Shown piece by piece: positions 1-5,885 of a DNA stretch of 9,123 bases (positions are counted from its first letter, which is position 1; the number at the start of each line of letters is the position of its first letter). Position numbers and translations under genes: made by a program. The notes under the pieces were generated by a model. It saw nothing but the letters and a program-made list of their open reading frames with translations. It was not told the origin of the DNA and did not search any database. Source of the DNA: an uncultured Chitinophagaceae bacterium (GTDB lineage Bacteria; Bacteroidota; Bacteroidia; Chitinophagales; Chitinophagaceae); assembly GCA_937897585.1 (NCBI GenBank), contig CALCNY010000117.1, forward strand, positions 1 through 9,123, read 5' to 3'.

Positions 1-16
1 GACGCTCTTCCGATCT
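1..16 (+). other. Illumina TruSeq adapter remnant (artefact)
   Basis: The first 16 bases, GACGCTCTTCCGATCT, are identical to the 3' end of the Illumina TruSeq universal adapter / read 1 primer. Biological sequence starts at about base 17. The stretch happens to stay open in the frame of the following gene, so an automatic translation would add five false residues to that protein. This is library sequence left at a contig edge, not part of the genome. Confidence 0.95.
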
Positions 17-442
17 GCCAATGGGAAAGTTGTATATAATGATTATAAATACCTGTATTATGCAATGCTTGCCTTGACTATTGTATATGCATCAAAGTTT
101 TTAGTATTGCATCTCATTGGATGGTTAAGCGGTTTTACAAGGGATACCGAAAACTATATTTTCATTGTTTTTCTAATCAATAAAATTTTAGCCATTTTGC
201 TAATGCCTTTCATCGTTGTTATTGCGTTTTCGGATAAATCAGTAAGTGAAGTCTCAATTTTAATTTCTTTAATAATGGTTGTATTTATGTTCATATTGAG
301 ATATCTAAGAGGCTTCAGTATCATCCAGCAAACACTCAAAATCAGTAAATTCCATTTTTTATTATACATCATTACCGTAGAATTATTGCCGATTTTTCTT
401 ATTTATCAACTCGTGTGGAATATTCTAAGTAAAAGTTTGTAA
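17..442 (+). CDS. DUF4271 domain membrane protein, C-terminal part (5' truncated)
   Basis: The reading frame is open from the first genomic base to the TAA at 440-442, giving about 141 residues. The ATG at 65 lies inside this open frame, in a run reading NDYKYLYYAMLALTIVYASK, so it is probably internal and the true start is off the contig. The visible part has about four hydrophobic stretches: around LALTIVYASKFLVLHLIGWL, FIVFLINKILAILLMPFIVV, SILISLIMVVFMFILRYL and the C-terminal FLLYIITVELLPIFLIYQLV. The last one, with Glu-Leu-Leu-Pro in a 'FHxxLYIxxxExLP' context, is the hallmark end of the Bacteroidota family DUF4271. The function of the family is unknown and an inner-membrane location is inferred. 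The hemD-like gene starts 28 nt downstream, a pairing I recall as common in this phylum. The family call is from recognition of the C-terminal motif; the truncation is certain. Confidence 0.8.
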   Translation, partial: ANGKVVYNDYKYLYYAMLALTIVYASKFLVLHLIGWLSGFTRDTENYIFIVFLINKILAILLMPFIVVIAFSDKSVSEVSILISLIMVVFMFILRYLRGFSIIQQTLKISKFHFLLYIITVELLPIFLIYQLVWNILSKSL

Positions 443-447
443 TTTTG
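440..447 (+). promoter_or_regulatory. Possible -7 box (TAATTTTG) before hemD
   Basis: TAATTTTG matches the Bacteroidota -7 consensus TAnnTTTG and ends 23 nt before the ATG at 471, a typical short-leader distance. It overlaps the DUF4271 stop codon. I see no TTG/TTTG -33 element at the usual spacing upstream, and such a box arises easily in AT-rich DNA. It may be a minor internal promoter or chance. Confidence 0.25.
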
Positions 448-470
448 TACCATATTTGGAAAGTATTAGT

Positions 471-1262
471 ATGATTAAAAAAAGTATTAAAAAAGTTGCG
501 ACACCTAAAAAAAATATTCGCAAAATACTTATAACTCAGCCAAGGCCTGAAGGAACGAAATCTCCCTATTTTGATCTAGCTGTTAAATACGGATTGTCTC
601 TCGACTTCCATCCATTCATAAAAGTAGAAGGCATTCCTTCAAAAGATTTCCGTAAACAAAAAATTGATATTGCTGCCTTCACTGCTGTAATCTTTACCAG
701 TAGAAATGCAATTGATCATTTTTTTCGTATTTGTGAAGAGATGAAAGTTACCGTTTCACAAGACACAAAATATTTCTGCATCACAGAGTCGGTAGCTCTT
801 TATTTACAGAAATTTATTTTATACAGAAAACGCAAAGTTTTCTACGGTGCTGATGGTCATAATAAGAGTTTGTTTGATGTCATCAATAAGCATAAGGACA
901 ATGAGAAGTTTCTTTACCCTTGTTCTGAGTCTTTTGATAGCGAGATTACCAATTGGCTAAAAAGTCACAATTGTGAATTTGCAACGCCTGTTTTATATAA
1001 GATTGTCAGTAATGATATACGTGAAGTTGTAGAAAGAGGCTATGATATCATTTGCTTTTTCACTCCTGGAGGTATAAAAAGTTTAATAGAGAATTTTCCA
1101 AAATTCAAGCAAAACGGAACCACTTTAGCTGCATTTGGTGCAAATACATTTAAAGCTGCAGAAGAAGCCGGACTTGTGCTTGATATCAAGGCGCCAATGC
1201 CTCAATCACCAAGCATGGTGAGTGCGCTAGAGGTATACTTGAAATCTCTTCCCAAAAAATAA
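471..1262 (+). CDS. hemD: Uroporphyrinogen-III synthase family protein (HemD-like)
   Basis: HemD cyclises hydroxymethylbilane to uroporphyrinogen III in the cytoplasm, the branch point to haem, sirohaem and corrinoids. The product is 263 residues, near the usual 240-270, and covers the whole HEM4 fold. An opening strand KILITQPRPE lies at residues 18-27, IFTSRNAIDHFF at 74-85, FFTPGGIKSL near 196-205, and then AAFGANTFKAAEEAGL followed by a Pro-Ser-containing C-terminal segment typical of the family. The two-domain family is very divergent and has no invariant catalytic residue, so the match rests on these motifs. I chose ATG 471 over the in-frame TTG 456, because TTG would lie almost at the transcription start implied by the box at 440-447 and adds nothing family-like. 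The first 18 residues are strikingly basic (8 Lys/Arg), an extension ahead of the domain. It lies 28 nt after the DUF4271 gene and 29 nt before the DUF255 gene, so co-transcription is likely. Some HemD-like proteins in this position may not be the housekeeping enzyme. Confidence 0.85.
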   Translation: MIKKSIKKVATPKKNIRKILITQPRPEGTKSPYFDLAVKYGLSLDFHPFIKVEGIPSKDFRKQKIDIAAFTAVIFTSRNAIDHFFRICEEMKVTVSQDTKYFCITESVALYLQKFILYRKRKVFYGADGHNKSLFDVINKHKDNEKFLYPCSESFDSEITNWLKSHNCEFATPVLYKIVSNDIREVVERGYDIICFFTPGGIKSLIENFPKFKQNGTTLAAFGANTFKAAEEAGLVLDIKAPMPQSPSMVSALEVYLKSLPKK

Positions 1263-1291
1263 TCACTGGTTATCATTGAAACAACGCAGGT

Positions 1292-3355
1292 ATGTCATCG
1301 AATGAATTTACTAACGAGCTGATTCATGAGAGCAGCCCTTATTTGCAACAACATGCTCATAATCCGGTTCAATGGTATCCTTGGGGAGAAAAGGCCTTGG
1401 AATTGTCAAAAACATTAGATAAGCCAATTTTGATAAGCATAGGATATTCTGCCTGTCATTGGTGTCATGTAATGGAGCGGGAAAGTTTTGAAGACAAACA
1501 AACCGCATCGGTGATGAATGAATTTTTCATCAATATCAAAATTGATCGTGAAGAGCGACCTGATTTAGATAACATTTATATGGAGGCTGTTCAAATCCTT
1601 ACAGGAAGTGGAGGATGGCCACTACATGTATTTTTAACTCCTGATGGTCTGCCATTTTATGGTGGCACTTATTTCCCACCAGAAACAAAATACAATAGGC
1701 CTTCCTGGAAAGATGTATTGTTTTTTATTAACGACATTTGGATAAATAGAAGACAAGATGCGCTAGAACAGGCGAATAAATTAACCACACAGATCAATTC
1801 AGTTTCTGAGTCTTTCAAAAATAAATTAGTCAGTTCTCAACCTAATCTAATTAAGGAGGATTTTTCAGATGACTTTTTTCTACAAATCAGAAATAAAATC
1901 ATGGATCAAGCTGATTCGAAATTTGGAGGATTTGGGAAAGCCCCGAAATTTCCTCAAAGTTTTTCTATAAGATTTTTGTTGATGTACAGTCATTTTTTTA
2001 AGGACGAAAAAGCTAAAGAACATGCATTGAATTCTCTTACATCTTTATTGAATGGAGGTATAAATGATCAACTTGCAGGAGGCTTTGCTAGATACAGTAC
2101 AGACGATCAATGGCTGGTGCCTCATTTCGAAAAAATGCTTTATGATAATGCCTTGATAGTAGATGCTCTTTGTGATGCATATAAAATTACAGGAGATAAA
2201 ATGTATAAGAATGGCATTGAACAAACACTTTCATTTTGTTTTGAAACTATGCAAAATAAAGATGGTGGATATTATGCTGCTTTGGATGCAGATAGCGAAG
2301 GAGTAGAAGGAAAATTCTATGTATGGCATCAAGATGAAATCGAAAATATTCTTAAAGAAGATGCTGCTTTGTTTTGTAAATATTATGGAGTCGAAAAAAA
2401 AGGCAATTGGGAACACAATAACATTCTTCATGTAAAAACACCATTATCCTCATTTGCCATTCAAGAAGGAATAGATGTTGAAGTCTGCAAATTAAAATTA
2501 AAAAATGCGGTTAGTAAACTTATTGCTGTAAGAAACAAACGAATCCATCCTGCTATTGATGACAAAATAATATTAAGTTGGAATGCGCTGTTATTAAAAG
2601 CATTTTGTAATGCAGCTGCTACATTACAAGACCAAGTATATTTAGATAAAGCAATTGTTCTTTATGAATTTATTATGGACAATTTCACAGAAGATGGTAA
2701 CCTATTTTTTCATACCTATAAAAAAGGAGAGAAAAAGCAGTTGGCATTTTTGGATGATTATGCTTTTTTGATTAATGCTTGTATTGAACTTCAGGAAGTA
2801 ACGGGAAATGAAAAATATATTGAAAAAGCAAAGCAGCTATCTCAATATGTTTTGGAAAATTTTAAAACAGTAGATAATGTGCTTTTGTACTTTACAGGAA
2901 TCAGTCAAACAGATGTGATTATTCGTAAGATTGAAATTTATGATAGTGCAATTCCATCAGGTAATAGTATTATGGCTGATAATTTAATGTACTTATCAAG
3001 ATTTTTTGAAAAAGTCGACTGGGAGATACAGGCCCAATCAATGTACATAGCGTTGAAGCCATTTACGGAAAAATATCCTGCAACTTTTGCTATATGGGCA
3101 TCAACGATGTTAAAAAGTTATAAAGGATTAACTGAAATTGTGGTTGCTGGCCAGAATTTGGATGGGCTTAGAATAGCAATCTTAAAAAAATTTATACCAC
3201 ATATGGTCTTTCAGAGCTCAAATGTGGAAAAAAATTATCCATTGTTGAAAAGTAAAGATTACACAAATGATGGTTTGATTTATGTTTGCGAAAATTTTTC
3301 ATGTGCTGAACCTGTTGATAATATTAAAGATTTTGAAAAGATCATGAATTACTAG
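1292..3355 (+). CDS. DUF255 / SPATA20-type thioredoxin-fold protein (YyaL family)
   Basis: The product is 687 residues, the normal full length for this widespread family (B. subtilis YyaL, human SPATA20). The N-terminal thioredoxin-like domain (about residues 5-165) opens with the family signature around HESSPYLQQHAHNPVQWYPW and carries a CHWC active-site-like motif at residues 55-58. It continues with KIDREERPDLDNIYMEA and the GGWPLHVFLTPDG / GGTYFPPE segments. The rest resembles an (alpha/alpha) barrel of the glycosidase/epimerase kind, with GGFGKAPKFP near 211-220, a GGFARYSTDDQWLVPHFEKM block at 263-282, ALDADSEGVEGKFYVW near 330-345 and DDKIILSWNALLLKA. There is no signal peptide or membrane helix, so it is probably cytoplasmic. 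The biochemical role of the family is not settled. The CxxC suggests thiol/disulfide chemistry and the barrel suggests sugar or small-molecule binding; neither is shown here. It starts 29 nt after hemD. A 266-bp gap to gldK follows, with no strong terminator visible. Confidence 0.93.
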   Translation: MSSNEFTNELIHESSPYLQQHAHNPVQWYPWGEKALELSKTLDKPILISIGYSACHWCHVMERESFEDKQTASVMNEFFINIKIDREERPDLDNIYMEAVQILTGSGGWPLHVFLTPDGLPFYGGTYFPPETKYNRPSWKDVLFFINDIWINRRQDALEQANKLTTQINSVSESFKNKLVSSQPNLIKEDFSDDFFLQIRNKIMDQADSKFGGFGKAPKFPQSFSIRFLLMYSHFFKDEKAKEHALNSLTSLLNGGINDQLAGGFARYSTDDQWLVPHFEKMLYDNALIVDALCDAYKITGDKMYKNGIEQTLSFCFETMQNKDGGYYAALDADSEGVEGKFYVWHQDEIENILKEDAALFCKYYGVEKKGNWEHNNILHVKTPLSSFAIQEGIDVEVCKLKLKNAVSKLIAVRNKRIHPAIDDKIILSWNALLLKAFCNAAATLQDQVYLDKAIVLYEFIMDNFTEDGNLFFHTYKKGEKKQLAFLDDYAFLINACIELQEVTGNEKYIEKAKQLSQYVLENFKTVDNVLLYFTGISQTDVIIRKIEIYDSAIPSGNSIMADNLMYLSRFFEKVDWEIQAQSMYIALKPFTEKYPATFAIWASTMLKSYKGLTEIVVAGQNLDGLRIAILKKFIPHMVFQSSNVEKNYPLLKSKDYTNDGLIYVCENFSCAEPVDNIKDFEKIMNY

Positions 3356-3561
3356 AAAATGCTCATTTTTTAATCTCCCATTAGGTTTAAAAATGAATTT
3401 TAGAAAATTTGGAAAACATCTATCAAAAAAACAAAAATTATCACTCCAGCATTAAAAAATTATTTCGTTTTAACACTTTTGTAAACAATAATTAAATAAT
3501 TTGGCCGTTTATTGAAAATAGGTTCGATTTTTGTTATAAAAAATTAACTTGAAGTCGTCCT

Positions 3562-3586
3562 TAATTTTAATTTTGAATTAAAATTA
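3562..3586. promoter_or_regulatory. Perfect 11-bp inverted repeat next to the gldK promoter (candidate operator)
   Basis: TAATTTTAATT (3562-3572) and AATTAAAATTA (3576-3586) are exact reverse complements around a TTG spacer. The repeat ends 4 bp before the TACATTTG box, and its spacer supplies the only nearby TTG for a -33 element. That is where a dimeric repressor or activator would bind. All arm bases are A/T, so chance is a real alternative in this AT-rich gap. There is no T-tract that would make it a terminator. The rest of the gap (3356-3621) holds only weak A/T-rich repeats and no open reading frame I would support. Confidence 0.4.
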
Positions 3587-3598
3587 TCATTACATTTG
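3573..3598 (+). promoter_or_regulatory. Probable gldK(LMN) promoter, Bacteroidota type
   Basis: TACATTTG at 3591-3598 fits the Bacteroidota -7 consensus TAnnTTTG exactly. It ends 23 bp before the gldK ATG, giving an expected leader of roughly 15-20 nt. The nearest upstream TTG (3573-3575) leaves a gap of 15 bp, slightly shorter than the 17-23 bp usually reported for the -33 element in this phylum, so the upstream half is weak. It is the best promoter candidate in the only sizeable gap upstream of the gld genes and probably drives the whole operon. Confidence 0.55.
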
Positions 3599-3621
3599 CC
3601 AATACCCACAAAGTAAACAAA

Positions 3622-4920
3622 ATGAGTAATCGGTTTTTTATCTTGATAGCTCTAGCCGCTATCACCTTAAACTCCAGTAGCTGTAAAATGCTTGGAGGTA
3701 AAAACAAGTCGGGCAAAATATTGCCTAATGACGGTCAGTTGCATGGAGTATCTCCAGATGCAAGATGGACACCTACCATGCCTCCGGGAATGGTTTACGT
3801 TCCAGCAGGGACTTTCCACATGGGACCCAGCGATGAAGACATCAACTATTCATTTACCGCTAGAAACAAATCTGTTTCCATCAGCGGCTTTTGGATGGAT
3901 GCAACTGAAATCACTAACAATGAATACCGCCAATTTACCAATTGGGTTCGCGACTCTACCGCTGCTAAGCTAATGGGTTATGTGAAACAAGCTCAAGATG
4001 GCAATGAGTATGTTGACTGGAAAAAAGCAAGTACCATTAAGTGGGGTGATAAATCTACCATCGAAAAAATAGATGCCATTATCGTGACACCTGATAATCG
4101 TATTTTTGGAAAGAAAGAACTGGATGCATCTAAAATAGTATACCAATCTGAAATTTTTGATTACAAAGCAGCTGCATCAAATAGAGATGTAACCATTCCT
4201 CGTTCTGCTTTTATCGTTAAAACTAAAGTTCCTGTTTATCCTGATTCATTATGTTGGGTAAGAGATTTCTCTTATTCTTACAATGAACCAATGGCAAAAA
4301 AATATTTTAATCATCCTGCATATGGTAATTATCCAGTTGTAGGAGTAAATTGGAAACAAGCTACTGCATTTTGCGAATGGCGTACTCATTACATGAATTC
4401 GTTTCTTGAGTCTAAAAAAAGAGCTCCTGAATCTGATTTCAGATTACCAACAGAAGCACAGTGGGAATATGCTGCAAGAGGTGGTCGTTCACAAGCACCA
4501 TATCCTTGGGGAGGTCCTTATTTAAGAAACAAAAAAGGATGTTTATTAGCAAACTTCAAACCAGGTCGCGGAAATTATCCTGAAGATGGTGGTTTTTACA
4601 CTGTGAGAGCAGACGCTTATTGGCCAAATGATTTTGGTTTATATAATATGGCTGGTAATGTTGCTGAGTGGACATCATCTTTATATTATGAAGGTGGATA
4701 CAACTTCCAACATGATATGAATCCAGATATTCGTTGGAATGCTAAAGATTCAGATCCTCCAAGAATGAAGCGTAAAGTAATCCGTGGTGGTAGTTGGAAA
4801 GATGTTGGTCACTTCCTACAAACCAGTACTCGTGCTTATGAATATCAAGACACTTCAAAATCTTATATCGGTTTCCGTTGTGTGTTAGATTTACCTGCAA
4901 CAGCAGTTAGACGCAGATAA
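3622..4920 (+). CDS. gldK: GldK/PorK, type IX secretion ring lipoprotein (FGE-sulfatase fold)
   Basis: GldK is an outer-membrane-anchored lipoprotein that forms the large periplasmic ring with GldN in the type IX secretion system. The product is 432 residues. A short hydrophobic signal (residues 5-17) is followed by Cys21 in NSSSCK, a probable lipidation site although Ser rather than Leu sits at -3. The formylglycine-generating-enzyme-like domain runs from PPGMVYVPAGTFHMG (54-68) through FWMDATEITNNEYRQF, the GldK-typical insert ending in YPDSLCWVRDFSYSYNEPM, then YPVVGVNWKQATAFCEWRTH, FRLPTEAQWEYAARGG and NMAGNVAEW, to VIRGGSW starting at 386 and the closing GFRC at 417-420. The two catalytic cysteines of true FGE should lie between GGSW and GFRC, and none is present, so this is a structural relative and not a sulfatase-activating enzyme. 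The start is supported by the signal peptide and the promoter just upstream. gldL follows after 135 bp containing a strong hairpin. Confidence 0.95.
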   Translation: MSNRFFILIALAAITLNSSSCKMLGGKNKSGKILPNDGQLHGVSPDARWTPTMPPGMVYVPAGTFHMGPSDEDINYSFTARNKSVSISGFWMDATEITNNEYRQFTNWVRDSTAAKLMGYVKQAQDGNEYVDWKKASTIKWGDKSTIEKIDAIIVTPDNRIFGKKELDASKIVYQSEIFDYKAAASNRDVTIPRSAFIVKTKVPVYPDSLCWVRDFSYSYNEPMAKKYFNHPAYGNYPVVGVNWKQATAFCEWRTHYMNSFLESKKRAPESDFRLPTEAQWEYAARGGRSQAPYPWGGPYLRNKKGCLLANFKPGRGNYPEDGGFYTVRADAYWPNDFGLYNMAGNVAEWTSSLYYEGGYNFQHDMNPDIRWNAKDSDPPRMKRKVIRGGSWKDVGHFLQTSTRAYEYQDTSKSYIGFRCVLDLPATAVRRR

Positions 4921-4970
4921 AATTCCCTTCTTATTCGATTAAATTCTAGTAAAAAAATTAGTGAAAAATA

Positions 4971-5000
4971 ACCCAATCCATATTGAAATATGGGTTGGGT
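4971..5000 (+). terminator. Strong hairpin between gldK and gldL (attenuator or mRNA-stabilising stem)
   Basis: ACCCAATCCATAT (4971-4983) pairs with ATATGGGTTGGGT (4988-5000) around a TGAA loop. The stem has 13 pairs, 12 Watson-Crick and one G-U in the RNA. It starts 51 bp after the gldK stop and ends 55 bp before the gldL start. The bases after it (ATTCTAATAAATT) are not a proper U-tract, so full intrinsic termination is unlikely. Partial termination, or protection of the upstream gldK message from 3' decay, fits better. No new -7 box is visible between the hairpin and gldL, so gldL probably depends on read-through. Confidence 0.6.
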
Positions 5001-5055
5001 ATTCTAATAAATTCGCAATCATTTTAAAAACAATAAACCTTAAAAATTAAAAAAC

Positions 5056-5817
5056 ATGTCTTCAGTAAAAATCGATCCCAAACTTAGTAAATGGATGGAC
5101 GTAGCCGTATCACTAGCTGCTGCAGTTGTAATCTTCGGAGCTCTTCAAAAAATTCTCCACACGCCTATTGCAGATTTATTCTTGAAAATTGGTCTTTACA
5201 CCGAAGCCGCAATCTTTTTTATGTATGGTGTTATTTATATCAAAGCACCTGTTGTAGCAGATCACGCACATGCTGCTGCTCCTTCTAAATCAGCTAACCC
5301 TTTGGAAGCTATGGATAAAATGATGAAAGATGCTGATATTACTCCAGCTAACTTAAAGAAATTAAGCGAAGGCTTCCAAAAATTAGGAACTACAGTTGCA
5401 GGTATTTCTGATGTTAGTGAAGTAGTTAAATCTACTAGTGATTTTGGTGCTAAAACTAAAGAAGCTACAAATGCAATCGGATCTATGTCTGCGGCTTTCA
5501 CTGCAAGCGCTGCAACTATGGGTTCATTTAATAATGCTGCTGAATCTGCTAAAGGATTCCATGAGCAAGTACAGGTATTGACTAAGAACTTGGGTTCATT
5601 AAATACTATTTATGAATTGGAATTGAAAGATAGTAACAACCACTTGAAAGCGTTGAACAACTTCTATGGCAAATTAGCTGAAGCTAGCAATGCAATGACT
5701 AGCAGTGTTGAAGATGCTAACAAAGTTAAAGATCAAATTTCTGCATTAGCCGGAAACTTAAGCAAATTGAATGCTGTTTACGGAAATATGCTTAATGCAA
5801 TGCAGGGCGGTAAATAA
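5056..5817 (+). CDS. gldL: GldL/PorL, inner-membrane motor stator-like subunit of type IX secretion
   Basis: GldL forms the cytoplasmic-membrane part of the proton-driven motor that, with GldM, powers type IX secretion and gliding; in solved complexes five GldL surround two GldM. The 253-residue product has two N-terminal membrane helices, about 14-31 (MDVAVSLAAAVVIFGALQ) and 41-61 (LFLKIGLYTEAAIFFMYGVIY). Lys32 and His35 in GALQKILH and Glu50 in GLYTEA match the conserved charged residues studied in Flavobacterium johnsoniae GldL (Lys27, His30, Glu49). From about residue 65 the protein is a cytoplasmic tail: an Ala/His/Pro-rich linker, then long Ala/Ser-rich helices likely to be coiled coil. 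The tail repeats LxxLNxxY three times (179-186, 197-204, 235-242). It starts at ATG 5056 after an A-rich leader with no Shine-Dalgarno site. gldM follows after 68 bp. Confidence 0.95.
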   Translation: MSSVKIDPKLSKWMDVAVSLAAAVVIFGALQKILHTPIADLFLKIGLYTEAAIFFMYGVIYIKAPVVADHAHAAAPSKSANPLEAMDKMMKDADITPANLKKLSEGFQKLGTTVAGISDVSEVVKSTSDFGAKTKEATNAIGSMSAAFTASAATMGSFNNAAESAKGFHEQVQVLTKNLGSLNTIYELELKDSNNHLKALNNFYGKLAEASNAMTSSVEDANKVKDQISALAGNLSKLNAVYGNMLNAMQGGK

Positions 5818-5831
5818 TCATTCGATTATTT
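5812..5831 (+). terminator. Small hairpin overlapping the gldL stop codon
   Basis: AAATAATC (5812-5819) pairs with GATTATTT (5824-5831) around an ATTC loop, an 8-bp stem with only one G-C pair. The TAA of gldL (5815-5817) lies inside the 5' arm. The following bases (TGCTTTG) give only a short broken T-run. At best it is a weak attenuator or RNA-processing stem. With so few G-C pairs, chance is quite possible. Confidence 0.3.
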
Positions 5832-5885
5832 TGCTTTGAAAAACAAACCAAACAATATTCATAAAAATAATTAATACAACAAGTT

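Noticed and set aside
456..470. TTG at 456 as the start of the HemD-like gene
   Set aside because: It would add only MESIS, lies almost at the transcription start implied by the box at 440-447, and a normal ATG follows at 471.
1852..1871. TAAGGAGG followed by an ATG, looking like a Shine-Dalgarno site inside the DUF255 gene
   Set aside because: The ATG is out of frame and opens only about 34 codons. The gld starts here show no such sites, and the codons fit the surrounding protein.
3356..3371. AAAATG CT CATTTTTT after the DUF255 stop as a terminator
   Set aside because: The stem is short and nearly all A-T, with a 2-4 nt loop and no G-C core, so it is too weak to call.
3434..3589. AAAATTATCA repeated at 3434-3443 and 3580-3589, and AAATTATTT/AAATAATTT arms at 3457-3465 and 3494-3502, as possible binding sites
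   Set aside because: Short A/T-only words recur by chance in a gap this AT-rich, and they have no clear position relative to the promoter.
3692..3973. 93-codon open frame overlapping the start of gldK
   Set aside because: It lies in another frame of gldK, which has all its family motifs there. The translated product has no recognisable features.
5262..5501. Minus-strand open frames inside gldL, gldM and the DUF255 gene (e.g. 5262-5501, 6161-6391, 6908-7162, 2231-2431)
   Set aside because: Each lies opposite a well-supported gene. They have no promoter, leader or family motif and are best explained by the codon pattern of the sense gene.
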